64,000 nt of DNA, taken from NCBI RefSeq assembly GCF_000421825.1, contig NZ_ATXT01000018.1, positions 162,754 to 226,753 on the forward strand. The letters are read 5' to 3'. Positions 47,099-58,183 of the stretch are shown piece by piece. How positions within the stretch are numbered: position 1 is the stretch's first letter; each line of letters starts with the position of its first letter. Position numbers and translations under genes: made by a program. The notes under the pieces were generated by a model. That model worked only from the letters and a program-made list of their open reading frames with translations, made no database searches and was not told the origin of the DNA. This stretch comes from Humibacter albus DSM 18994 (GTDB lineage: Bacteria; Actinomycetota; Actinomycetes; Actinomycetales; Microbacteriaceae).

Positions 47099-47686
47099 AT
47101 GAGCGTTCTCTCGCGAATGCGCGAAGACATCGCCGGCGCCCGGCGGCACGATCCTGCCGCGCGCGGCGATGTCGAGATCGCGCTGTCTTACTCCGGGCTG
47201 CATGCGATCTGGCTGCACCGCATCGCGCACCGGTGGTGGGTCTCCCCCGGCCTGAAGACACCGGCGCGGCTGCTGTCGCAGTTCGCGCGCTTTCTCACCG
47301 GGATCGAGATCCACCCCGGCGCGCGCATCGGCCGACGCTTCTTCATCGATCACGGCATGGGCGTCGTGATCGGTGAGACCGCCGTCGTCGGCGACGACGT
47401 CATGCTGTACCACGGCGTGACGCTGGGCGGAAAGTCGCGGGGACGCGGCAAGCGGCATCCCACGCTGGGCGACGGGGTCGTGGTGGGGGCCGGAGCGCAG
47501 GTGCTCGGCGACATCGTCGTCGGGGCGCGGTCGGTGGTGGGCGCGAACGCGGTCGTCGTGAAGTCGGCGCCGGCGGACTCGGTGCTGGTGGGCATCCCCG
47601 CGCGCCCTCGTGCACAGGATGCCCCGCACCACCTCACGCAGACCACCTCCGACGAGACATGGCTCGACCCCGGCATCTACATCTGA
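47099..47686 (+). CDS. cysE: serine O-acetyltransferase
   Basis: This 195-residue protein is the short EpsC-type serine acetyltransferase, a left-handed beta-helix enzyme with hexapeptide repeats. [23 protein letters not shown] and [13 protein letters not shown] are conserved, with the catalytic His in DHGMG and YHGVT. It supplies O-acetylserine to the adjacent CysK. The final residues GIYI match the C-terminal Ile-type tail that docks into CysK in the cysteine synthase complex. Confidence 0.96.
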   Translation: MSVLSRMREDIAGARRHDPAARGDVEIALSYSGLHAIWLHRIAHRWWVSPGLKTPARLLSQFARFLTGIEIHPGARIGRRFFIDHGMGVVIGETAVVGDDVMLYHGVTLGGKSRGRGKRHPTLGDGVVVGAGAQVLGDIVVGARSVVGANAVVVKSAPADSVLVGIPARPRAQDAPHHLTQTTSDETWLDPGIYI

Positions 47687-47726
47687 AGCGGCGCCCGGTG
47701 CAAGGCGCTCAGCCCAGTACAGACCG

Positions 47727-48299
47727 TCAGCTCAGCAGTGCTGCGACAGCGCGATCGAGCCGTTCACGCACAGACGTCTCGGGCTCGGGCCGGTAGAGGA
47801 GTTGCGCCGCCACGCCCTGTGCGAGCGCGAGCACTGCCCAGGCGGTCGTCGCGGGGTCGACGTGCTCGGGAACCTCTCCCTCCGCACGAGCGCGTGCCAC
47901 CAGGGACGCCAGGAGGCCGCGGACCTGATCGTCGCTCTCGGCGATCGCGGCCGCCACGGCCGCGTTCGTCAACGCGTGCTGCCCGAAGGCGTCACCGCGG
48001 CGCTGACTGGCGATGCGCGCCTCGTCGAGCGGAAGGATGCCGATCAGCAGCGCCACGAGCCACTCGCGCAGGGTGGGCCGTCCCGGCTCCCCCGGCGGCA
48101 GCGGCGCCTCGCTCTCGCGCAGACGGGCGAACGCGGCCGCGAGCATACGGTCCTTCGAGGGGAACGCCTTCTGCACCGCGCCGAGCGACCAGCCCGCTTC
48201 GGTCGCGACGGCGCGGAACGACGCCGCCTGCAGGCCTTCGCGGCCGATGATCCGCAATGCGGCGTCGGCGAGCTCGCGTTGCCGTGCCGTCAAGTCCAC
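47727..48299 (-). CDS. TetR-family regulator, likely of the CPBP gene
   Basis: This 190-residue protein has a TetR helix-turn-helix (about 5-50, ARQRELADAALRIIGREGLQ, then RAVATEAGWSLGAVQKAFPSK) and a BetI-like helical C-terminal domain. The start is a GTG at 48299 with GAGAGGC upstream. An open frame further upstream would overlap the CPBP gene. It lies 59 bases after the CPBP gene on the same strand, and paired palindromes in front of the CPBP gene are its probable operator, which is an inference. Confidence 0.9.
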   Translation of the reverse strand: MDLTARQRELADAALRIIGREGLQAASFRAVATEAGWSLGAVQKAFPSKDRMLAAAFARLRESEAPLPPGEPGRPTLREWLVALLIGILPLDEARIASQRRGDAFGQHALTNAAVAAAIAESDDQVRGLLASLVARARAEGEVPEHVDPATTAWAVLALAQGVAAQLLYRPEPETSVRERLDRAVAALLS

Positions 48300-48358
48300 G
48301 CCTCTCAGGCTAGGGCTCACCGTCTGGAGGGCGGGGCAGGCACACACGTCGACGTTCG

Positions 48359-49147
48359 TCAGGCGGGCGTGGGCGACGTTCGCCGCCACAGCACGATCGC
48401 ATACGCGATCATGACGGCACACGCGATGCCCACTCCGGCGAGCGTGGCGCCGGTCGTGGCGTTGCCGCCCACGTAGTTCGTGAAGTCCCAGAGCGCGTGC
48501 CAGACGATCACCGGCCACAGGCTTGCGGTGATCACGACGAGTTCGGCAGCGACGACGCCGAAGACCACAGCGAACAGCAGTTGCAGTATCGCGGAGGACG
48601 GGTCCTCACCCCCGGCGAGGTTCGCTAGGTGGAGCACGCCGAACATCACCGAGCTTCCGACGATCGCGACCCGAGTGCCGCCGCTGCGCAACACCGCGAG
48701 CACGATGCCGCGGAACCAGATCTCCTCGTCGAACGCGACGGCGACCGTCAGAACGAGATAGGCGAGCGCGGTCTGCCAGCCGACATGGACCCCCGCGCTG
48801 ACGAGCACGATGCCGATCGTGACGGGCAGCGGCACGAACCACCAGACGGCAGCGGCACGGCGCGGAGCGCGGAAGCCGTACTGCGTCAGCGCGGGAGACG
48901 ACATCCGCATGACGAGCAGGCCGACGAGGGCGGATACGCCGGCGCCGATCGCGACGGTGAGCGCCGCGCCCGCCTCGCTCTGGTGCGTGATCTGCGCGAC
49001 GGCCGACGCTGCTGCGGTGAAAACGACCGGGATGAGCGCGAATCCGATCGCGGCGAGCCAGCGCAGCCGGATGCGCCATATGGCACGGTTCGCAGCGGAA
49101 GCCGGTTCCATGTTGCGTGCTCGCATCGCAGAGTCGCTTCGTTCCAT
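48359..49147 (-). CDS. CPBP-family intramembrane metalloprotease
   Basis: This 262-residue protein has about eight membrane helices and the CPBP (Abi) motifs. The EE pair is in AFDEEIWFRG with the Arg four residues on, followed by a FGVLHLANL His and an IVWHALWDF His. These are the presumed zinc ligands of the Rce1-like protease family. Substrates are unknown; roles in immunity or prenyl-protein processing are known only for some members. The ATG at 49147 follows GAGG. Upstream in-frame codons run through the palindromic operator and are unlikely to be used. Confidence 0.9.
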   Translation of the reverse strand: MERSDSAMRARNMEPASAANRAIWRIRLRWLAAIGFALIPVVFTAAASAVAQITHQSEAGAALTVAIGAGVSALVGLLVMRMSSPALTQYGFRAPRRAAAVWWFVPLPVTIGIVLVSAGVHVGWQTALAYLVLTVAVAFDEEIWFRGIVLAVLRSGGTRVAIVGSSVMFGVLHLANLAGGEDPSSAILQLLFAVVFGVVAAELVVITASLWPVIVWHALWDFTNYVGGNATTGATLAGVGIACAVMIAYAIVLWRRTSPTPA

Positions 49148-49162
49148 GGCCGCCTCGCGTCC

Positions 49163-49204
49163 AAATACGCCCGTATTCACGATGATAAGAATACGGATGT
49201 ATTT
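49163..49204. promoter_or_regulatory. paired palindromic operator upstream of the CPBP gene
   Basis: ATACGCCCGTAT at 49165-49176 is a perfect 12-bp palindrome, and ATACGGATGTAT at 49191-49202 is the same with one mismatch. The two also face each other as a 42-bp inverted repeat (16-base arms with 14 matches around a 10-base spacer). The element lies 16-57 bases upstream of the CPBP ATG, as expected for a TetR-family operator with two dimers. Confidence 0.7.
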
Positions 49205-49291
49205 CGTCGGGTGCAAGTGTCTTCTCGGCGCTCCCCTTCCTGGGGACGACAGCCCAGTTCGCGCGAACGACGCGGTGGGAATCCTGCGGCG

Positions 49292-50209
49292 TCAGCGCGT
49301 GCGCATCGCGGCGAGCCTCGTGAGGTTGCGCATGGCCATCGCGATCGTCAGCGGGCCGACCCGCGGCACGAACACACTGGCCACCTCTTTCACCGATTCG
49401 TCGAAGTTCGTGTACTCGGCGACGTCGACGCAGATCGCGCCGGGCCGGATCTCGTCCCCCCGAATCAGCTCGAAGCTCCTCGACGGCACCGCGGAGATCA
49501 CCACGTCGGCCCCGGCGAGCGCTTCCGTGCGATCGGGACCCGATTCACGGATGTCGTGCGCGCGGCGTCCGATGGCCGGCTCGAACGTGACGGCGCCGTC
49601 GACGTCGAGCGAGTGCACGACGGCACCGTCGTTGGCGAGCATGGCCGCCAACGGTCGCCCGACGAGGTCGCTGCGGTTAACGATGCACGCCGTCACGCCG
49701 GCGAGCGGCGCGGCCGCGTCGGTGCCGCGCATGCCGGCGTGCTGCAGCAGTTTGAGGATGGCGAGGGGCGTGCACGGCAGGATCGCTCGGGTGGTGCCCG
49801 CGTCGTCGACGAACCGGTGGTTCTCGTACAGGAGCCGGCTCCAGAAGGAGTGCAGTCCCTCCACGTCCTTGCGCGGATCCACGAGCTCCCGCAACCAGCG
49901 GTCTGAGGCGCGGTCCATCAGCGGGTAATACAGGAAGACGCCGTCCACATCGGGGTCGATGTTCGCCTCAGCGATCTCGGCTTCGACGCGGTCCGCCGGT
50001 GTCGGATGCACATCGAGCTCGATCCCGACGGCTTCGCATCCCTTGCGCGCATATCGGGCGTACGTCGCGGCCGGACCGTCGCTCTGCCCGAGGATGCCGA
50101 GGATGCGCGGGCGCCTGCCGAGATCGGCGGTCAGACGTGCGACGTCACCGCGCACCTGCTCGCGGTACGCCGCCGCGACAGGCGACGGGTCGAGGATCTC
50201 CGCGCTCAC
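49292..50209 (-). CDS. FolD-like methylenetetrahydrofolate dehydrogenase lacking cyclohydrolase residues
   Basis: This 305-residue protein has the FolD two-domain fold: an N-terminal catalytic domain and an NAD(P)-binding domain (SDLVGRPLAAMLANDGAVVHS). Against E. coli FolD the catalytic Lys54 is Ala54, the Gln of VQLPLP is Tyr94 and the second Asp of KDVDG is Glu117. These are the residues credited with cyclohydrolase activity. It should therefore be a one-function dehydrogenase, like yeast Mtd1. It starts with a GTG that overlaps the stop of an FTCD_C-type cyclohydrolase gene (GTGA), which could supply the missing step. Confidence 0.85.
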   Translation of the reverse strand: MSAEILDPSPVAAAYREQVRGDVARLTADLGRRPRILGILGQSDGPAATYARYARKGCEAVGIELDVHPTPADRVEAEIAEANIDPDVDGVFLYYPLMDRASDRWLRELVDPRKDVEGLHSFWSRLLYENHRFVDDAGTTRAILPCTPLAILKLLQHAGMRGTDAAAPLAGVTACIVNRSDLVGRPLAAMLANDGAVVHSLDVDGAVTFEPAIGRRAHDIRESGPDRTEALAGADVVISAVPSRSFELIRGDEIRPGAICVDVAEYTNFDESVKEVASVFVPRVGPLTIAMAMRNLTRLAAMRTR

Positions 50210-50781
50210 AGCGTCTCTCCCAGTCCGACGACGAGCGCGTCCCTGCGCGCGCGCAATTCCTCCGCCGCCGGCGACGAGCGCCGCAGAAGGGCGTCGATGT
50301 TGATGTCGGCGGTGCGCACGGCCGCTCTCGCCGCGCCGGTCACGAGGTCCTCGCCGGCGAGCACATCGCTGCGGATGCCCGGCTTGACCCGGTCTTCGAG
50401 CTCACGCGCCAACGTGAGCACGTCCCGCAACGACTCCACCAGCGCCAGCGGGCGTTCGGCGGCGGCGATGGTCGCAGCCTCGACGGCCCGCGATCGTGCT
50501 TCGCGCTCGGCGTCATCACCGCGCGGGAGTCGATACGCCGCCATCAGAGCACCGAAGTCGTGCACGTCGCCATCGGCTGCAGCGGCGATGTCGTCGCGAA
50601 GCACGCAGAGGCGCTCTGCCTGCTCCTGCAGTGCCTCGTCGCCGGTGATCGCGATGGCCATCTGCACGAGCCCGGTACCCAGGGCCCCGCTGATCGCGGC
50701 GATCGAGCCCCCGCCGGGCGTCGGCTCGGCCGATGCAGTGGCAGACAACAGCGCCGAAGCGGATTCATCCCACAGACTCAC
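50206..50781 (-). CDS. FTCD_C-family cyclodeaminase/methenyl-THF cyclohydrolase (FchA-like)
   Basis: This 191-residue, mostly helical protein has the family signature ASAEPTPGGGSIAAISGALG near residue 17. Its length fits stand-alone FchA, which hydrolyses methenyl-tetrahydrofolate to 10-formyl-THF. The alternative, formiminotransferase-cyclodeaminase in histidine breakdown, is less likely because no hut gene is near and the next gene is FolD-like. The GTG start at 50781 follows prfA by 63 bases. Overlap with the dehydrogenase gene suggests equal production. Confidence 0.87.
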   Translation of the reverse strand: MSLWDESASALLSATASAEPTPGGGSIAAISGALGTGLVQMAIAITGDEALQEQAERLCVLRDDIAAAADGDVHDFGALMAAYRLPRGDDAEREARSRAVEAATIAAAERPLALVESLRDVLTLARELEDRVKPGIRSDVLAGEDLVTGAARAAVRTADINIDALLRRSSPAAEELRARRDALVVGLGETL

Positions 50782-50844
50782 GCGACCAGTGTCCTCTCGA
50801 AACGTGGGGTGCGGCTTTCGTGCCGGCCCCGGGCATCCGTCGTC

Positions 50845-51921
50845 TCAGTCCTCGCCGAGCGCGGCGAGCTGTGCCTCTTCGTCGGCGTGCACGGCCGATT
50901 CGATCACCGGGTCGAGCGCGCCGTTCATCACCTGATCGAGGTTGTAGGCCTTGTATCCGGTGCGATGATCGGCGATGCGGTTCTCCGGGAAGTTGTAGGT
51001 GCGGATGCGCTCGGAGCGGTCCATGCCGCGGATCTGCGACCTGCGCGCATCCGACGCCGCCGCCTCCAGCTCCTCCTGCTGCTTCGCCAGCAGCCGGGCG
51101 CGGAGCACGCGCATCGCGGCCTCGCGGTTCTGGATCTGCGACTTCTCGTTCTGCATCGACACCACGATGCCCGTCGGCAGGTGCGTGATGCGTACCGCGG
51201 AGTCCGTGGTGTTCACCGACTGGCCGCCCGGACCCGACGATCTGAAGACATCCACCCGGATGTCGTTCGCCGCGATGTCGATCTCCTCCGGCTCGTCGAC
51301 CTCGGGGAAGACCAGAACGCCGGCGGTGGAGGTCTGGATGCGCCCCTGCGACTCGGTCACGGGCACGCGCTGCACGCGGTGCACCCCGCCCTCGTACTTC
51401 AGGTGCGCCCACGGGCCGTCGGCGGGATCGGCCGAGCGGCCCTTGATGGCCACCTGCACGTTCGTGTACCCGCCGAGGTCGGTGTCGTCGTGCTCGAGGA
51501 TCTCGGTCTTGAAGCCGTGCGACTCCGCGTAGTGCAGGTACATGCGCAGCAGGTCGGCGGCGAACAAGGCCGACTCCGCTCCCCCGGCCCCGGCCTTGAT
51601 CTCCATGATCACGTCGCGGCCGTCGTCGGGATCGCGCGGAATGAGCAGACGCCGCAGCTTCTCCTGCGCCGCCTCGTGCGCCTCCTGCAGCGCGGGAATC
51701 TCCTGGGCGAAAGCGTCGTCCTCGCCGGCCAGCTCTCGCGCGGCATCCAGATCGTCGCCCAGCGAGAGCCAGGACTCGTGCGCCGCCTTGATCTGACTCA
51801 GCTCCGCGTAACGCCGGTTCACCTTCTTGGCGCGCGCCGCGTCGGCGTGCAGCGCCGGATCGGCCAGCTGCTGCTGCAGCTCCTCGTGCTCGTCGAGCAG
51901 TGACTGGATGGAGTCGAACAC
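50845..51921 (-). CDS. prfA: peptide chain release factor 1
   Basis: This 358-residue protein is RF1, which reads UAA and UAG stop codons. The GGQ motif is at 232-234. The tripeptide anticodon is P187-V-T189, in the block [20 protein letters not shown], which is diagnostic for RF1 over RF2. The start is a GTG at 51921, 112 bases after the rho stop on the same strand. It is the first gene after rho, as in many actinobacteria. Confidence 0.97.
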   Translation of the reverse strand: MFDSIQSLLDEHEELQQQLADPALHADAARAKKVNRRYAELSQIKAAHESWLSLGDDLDAARELAGEDDAFAQEIPALQEAHEAAQEKLRRLLIPRDPDDGRDVIMEIKAGAGGAESALFAADLLRMYLHYAESHGFKTEILEHDDTDLGGYTNVQVAIKGRSADPADGPWAHLKYEGGVHRVQRVPVTESQGRIQTSTAGVLVFPEVDEPEEIDIAANDIRVDVFRSSGPGGQSVNTTDSAVRITHLPTGIVVSMQNEKSQIQNREAAMRVLRARLLAKQQEELEAAASDARRSQIRGMDRSERIRTYNFPENRIADHRTGYKAYNLDQVMNGALDPVIESAVHADEEAQLAALGED

Positions 51922-52033
51922 TTCGTACTTCCCGGATGATGGTGGCGGCTGACGATGTTAACCACAGGATGCCCGCCCCGGCCCGCCGCGCCTCAGAGGG
52001 TCGCGACGGTTCGGACGGGCATCCGTGGATCAG

Positions 52034-54490
<2,457 letters not shown>

Positions 54491-54750
54491 TGAAAAGGAT
54501 TCCTTTCCTCCGGCAGGCATAGAGGCGCCTCACTCGGAGTGCGTGTCGTGAGATTTCCGCTCGATCGTGTTTCGACCGCGTGCGTCGGGGATCGCTGCGC
54601 GGGGTTCGGACGGGAACGACAGCAGTGAGTTACAAGAATTTCACCCGATCGCCGCCCATCGCGTTCACTACGCGTTGTCTGGCGGCTGCCGCCCAGTCTA
54701 CCACCCCCGAGGTACCAACCCGGCCATGCACGCGCCGGGCGGAAGCGGTG

Positions 54751-55740
54751 TCAGGAGGCGTCGGCATCCACTCGGTGCACCGTCGCACCGAGGAAGTCGA
54801 CGGCCAGCATGAGCGGCTGCCAGCGGGACTCGGCGCGATCGGCGACGAGCTGCGCGGCAGCCAGGCGCTGCGCAGGATCGCTGCACAGCACCAGGATCGA
54901 GGGGCCGGCTCCGGAGACGACGGCCGGGAACCCGGCGCCGCGGAGCTCGGTGATGAGCCGGTTCGTCTCGGGCATGGCGCCGGCGCGGTAGTTCTGGTGC
55001 AGCTTGTCTTCGGTGGCGGCCAGCAGAAGCTCCGGGCTCTGCACCAGGGCGGCGACCAGCAGCGAAGAACGAGACACGTTGAAGACCGCGTCCTCGTGCG
55101 GAACCGACTCCGGCTGCAGACTGCGCGCCAACGCCGTCGACATCACGTGCTCGGGAACGAACACCAGGGGTGAGACGCCGCGGTGCACCATCAGCTTCTT
55201 GTGCAGCGGACTGCGGTTGGACATCCAGGCGATCGTCAACCCGCCGAAGAGCGCCGGAGCCACATTGTCCGGGTGTCCCTCGAGGTCGGTGGCGAGCGCG
55301 AGGAGGCGTTCGGCGTCGAAATCCACGATGCCGTCGAGCAGGCCCTTGGCCGCCATGACACCGGAGACGATGGCCGCACCGGACGATCCCAGCCCGCGCC
55401 CGTGCGGGATCACGTTGTTCGCGACGAGCCGCAGGCCCGGCAACGGGACGCCGGCGGACTCGAAGGCGTGCGCGATGGACCGCACCACGAGGTTCGTCTC
55501 GTCGGTCGGTACCTCGCCTTCGCCGACCCCGTGCACTTCCACGAAAGCGCCGGGCTCGGCCACCGCGGTCACCGTCAACTCGTCGTAGTGCGCGAGGGCG
55601 AGGCCGAGGGTGTCGAATCCCGGCCCCAGGTTGGCTGAGGTCGCCGGGACCTTCACACGCACCGTGCGCCCGGGAGGAACCGGTGAGGCTCCCGCGGCGA
55701 CACCGGTGTGCGACGCACCGGCAACGGATGCCGTGCTCAC
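54751..55740 (-). CDS. thrB: homoserine kinase
   Basis: This 329-residue GHMP kinase phosphorylates homoserine for threonine synthesis. The motifs VPATSANLGPGFDTLGLAL and IPHGRGLGSSGAAIVSG are intact, the latter being the ATP-binding loop, and the C-terminal SGAGPSILVL block is present. The start is a GTG at 55740 overlapping the thrC stop (GTGA). About 20 residues precede the fold. It ends the lysA-hom-thrC-thrB run, with a 260-base gap before rho that holds the rho leader and no other gene. Confidence 0.96.
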   Translation of the reverse strand: MSTASVAGASHTGVAAGASPVPPGRTVRVKVPATSANLGPGFDTLGLALAHYDELTVTAVAEPGAFVEVHGVGEGEVPTDETNLVVRSIAHAFESAGVPLPGLRLVANNVIPHGRGLGSSGAAIVSGVMAAKGLLDGIVDFDAERLLALATDLEGHPDNVAPALFGGLTIAWMSNRSPLHKKLMVHRGVSPLVFVPEHVMSTALARSLQPESVPHEDAVFNVSRSSLLVAALVQSPELLLAATEDKLHQNYRAGAMPETNRLITELRGAGFPAVVSGAGPSILVLCSDPAQRLAAAQLVADRAESRWQPLMLAVDFLGATVHRVDADAS

Positions 55741-56834
55741 GCCGCGCCCGAGGAATCCGTCGCGGCGCTCAGGCCCAGCACGTCGGCGATCTGTGCCGTA
55801 TCGACCGGGACGACGGTCGGCTGCACCTCGCCGCCGCCGGGGATGCGCAGCGCCCACTGCGGATCCTTCAGGCCGTGACCGGTGACGGTCAGCACGACGC
55901 GCGAGCCGGCGGGGACGGTTCCCGCCTCTGCCTGCTCGAGAAGGCCGGCGACACTGATCGCGCTGGCCGGCTCCACGAAGATGCCGACCTCGGCGGAGAG
56001 GATGCGTTGTGCGGCGAGGATGCGCTCGTCGTCGATCGCACCGAAGTAGCCGTTCGTCGCATCGCGAGCCTGGAGTGCCAGTTCCCACGACGCCGGGTTG
56101 CCGATGCGGATGGCGCTGGCGACGGTGTCGGGGTCTTTCACCGGGTGTCCGAGGACGATCGGCGCGCTGCCCGCGGCCTGGAACCCGAACATGCGGGGCA
56201 GCTTCGTGGTCACGGAGCGCTCCGCCTCCTCGGTGTATCCGCGCGTGTAGGCCGTGTAGTTGCCCGCGTTGCCGACCGGGATGAAATGGAAATCGGGAGC
56301 GTCGCCGAGCACCTCGACCACCTCGAAGGCCGCGGTCTTCTGACCCTCGATGCGGTCATTGTTCACCGAGTTCACCAGGTGCACCGGATAGTTCGCGGCG
56401 AGGTCGCGGGCGATGTCGAGGCAGTCGTCGAAGTTGCCCTGCACCTGCAGGAGGTGACCGTTGTGAGCGATGGCCTGGCTCAGCTTGCCCATCGCGATCT
56501 TGCCCTCGGGCACCAGCACGACGGCCTGGATGCCTGCGTGCGCGGCGTACGCGGCCGCCGACGCCGACGTATTGCCGGTGGAGGCGCAGATCACGGCCTT
56601 CGCGCCGTGCTCGACCGCCTTCGAGATCGCCATCGTCATGCCGCGGTCCTTGAACGAGCCCGTCGGGTTCATTCCCTCGAACTTGACGTAGACATCCGCT
56701 CCCGTACGACGGGACAGAGCAGCGGCGGGGATCAGCGGCGTGCCGCCCTCGCCCAGCGTGACGATCGGCGTCGCCTCCGTCACGTCGAGACGATCGGCGT
56801 ATTCGCGCAGAACGCCCTGCCATTGATGCGCCAC
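55737..56834 (-). CDS. thrC: threonine synthase
   Basis: This 365-residue PLP enzyme converts phosphohomoserine to threonine. PLP Lys62 is in PTGSFKDRGMTMA and the cofactor phosphate loop is STGNTSASAAAYAA-like. The GNAGNYTAYTRGYTE block marks the short actinobacterial ThrC type. The GTG at 56834 lies two bases after the hom stop with AAGGAG before it. It overlaps thrB by four bases. Confidence 0.97.
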   Translation of the reverse strand: MAHQWQGVLREYADRLDVTEATPIVTLGEGGTPLIPAAALSRRTGADVYVKFEGMNPTGSFKDRGMTMAISKAVEHGAKAVICASTGNTSASAAAYAAHAGIQAVVLVPEGKIAMGKLSQAIAHNGHLLQVQGNFDDCLDIARDLAANYPVHLVNSVNNDRIEGQKTAAFEVVEVLGDAPDFHFIPVGNAGNYTAYTRGYTEEAERSVTTKLPRMFGFQAAGSAPIVLGHPVKDPDTVASAIRIGNPASWELALQARDATNGYFGAIDDERILAAQRILSAEVGIFVEPASAISVAGLLEQAEAGTVPAGSRVVLTVTGHGLKDPQWALRIPGGGEVQPTVVPVDTAQIADVLGLSAATDSSGAA

Positions 56835-56836
56835 GT

Positions 56837-58183
56837 TCAGGCTCCTTCAACTCGTAGAACAGAGGTCACGGTCACGACCTCATCGCTGTCGCGAAGGGCG
56901 TCGACCGTCGCCGCCAGAGCGGACTCGAACGCCGTATGCGTTCCGATCACCAGCGTAGCCGTGCCGGATGCCGCCTCCTCACCGCTCTCGGACGGCATCG
57001 CCTCGTCGACACGAGCCACCGTCTGGGTGAGCGTCTCGACCGAGACGTGATGCGCGGCGAACACGGCGGCGATGCGCGAGAGCACGCCGGGCACGTCGGT
57101 CACCCGCAACGTGATCTGGTAGCGGGTGCGCACGGCGCCCACGTCGAGCACGGGCAGGTCGGCGTGCGTGGACTCGGCCACGCCCGGTCCGCCGACGACG
57201 TGGCGTCGCGCTGCCGAGACGACGTCGCCCAGCACTGCCGACGCCGTCTGCAGCCCGCCGGCGCCCGCGCCGTAGAACATCAGATCCCCCGCGGCGGCGG
57301 CCTGCACGAACACGGCGTTGTGCACGCCGCGTACGGCGGCCAGAGGATGCTCGCGCGGCACGAGCGCGGGATACACGCGCGCCGAGACGCCCTCGCGTCC
57401 TTCGCCGTCGGTGACGCGCTCGCAGATCGCGAGCAGCTTGATCACATAGCCGGCGGCGCGAGCCGCGTCCACCTGCTCCTTGGTGATGTCGGTGATGCCC
57501 TCGCGGTGCACGGCGGACAGCGGCACTGTGGTGTGGAACGCGAGCCCGGCCAGGATCGCGGCCTTCGCCGCCGCATCGAAGCCCTCCACGTCGGCCGACG
57601 GGTCGCTGCGCTCGGCGTAACCGAGCTCGGTGGCGACCTCGAGTGCCGATTCGAGGCTGTCGCCGGCGACGTCCATGCGGTCGAGGATGAAGTTCGTGGT
57701 CCCGTTGACGATGCCGAGGATGCGCTGCACGCGGTCGCCCGCGAGGCTGTCGTGCAAGGGCCGGATGATCGGGATGGCGCCGGCCACGGCGGCCTCGTAG
57801 TACAACTGCGCGCCGACCTGTTCCGCGGCGGCGAACAGCTCCGGTCCGTGCTCGGCGAGCAGCGCCTTGTTTCCCGTGACGACATCTGCGCCCGAGGTGA
57901 GCGCCAGCAGCACCTGCTCGCGGGCCGGATCGATGCCGCCCATCAGCTCGATGACGATGTCCGCGCTCAGAATCAGCGAGTGCGCGTCCGTCGTGAACAG
58001 CTCGCGCGGCAGATCGGCGCGACGCGGAGCATCCGGGTCGCGCACCGCGATGCCGATCAGCTCGAGCCCGGCGCCCACACGCGCCGCGAGCTCATCCGCG
58101 TGATCGATCAGCAGCTTGGCCACCTGGGAGCCGACGGAGCCGGCACCGAGCAGCGCGACCTTCAGCGTGCGGTACTCGATCAT
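56837..58183 (-). CDS. hom: homoserine dehydrogenase
   Basis: This 448-residue enzyme reduces aspartate semialdehyde to homoserine. The NAD(P) loop GAGSVGSQVAKLL is at residues 14-26, the catalytic Lys is in VTGNKALLAEHG, and the EGFDAAAKAAILAGLAFH block is present. A C-terminal ACT domain (about 360-448) suggests allosteric control by threonine, as known for this family. The ATG at 58183 overlaps the lysA stop (ATGA). Confidence 0.97.
   Translation of the reverse strand: MIEYRTLKVALLGAGSVGSQVAKLLIDHADELAARVGAGLELIGIAVRDPDAPRRADLPRELFTTDAHSLILSADIVIELMGGIDPAREQVLLALTSGADVVTGNKALLAEHGPELFAAAEQVGAQLYYEAAVAGAIPIIRPLHDSLAGDRVQRILGIVNGTTNFILDRMDVAGDSLESALEVATELGYAERSDPSADVEGFDAAAKAAILAGLAFHTTVPLSAVHREGITDITKEQVDAARAAGYVIKLLAICERVTDGEGREGVSARVYPALVPREHPLAAVRGVHNAVFVQAAAAGDLMFYGAGAGGLQTASAVLGDVVSAARRHVVGGPGVAESTHADLPVLDVGAVRTRYQITLRVTDVPGVLSRIAAVFAAHHVSVETLTQTVARVDEAMPSESGEEAASGTATLVIGTHTAFESALAATVDALRDSDEVVTVTSVLRVEGA

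Noticed and set aside
54491..54750. Attenuator or small RNA in the rho leader
   Set aside because: A TAGACT box is present on the minus strand, but I see no convincing terminator or conserved leader structure.
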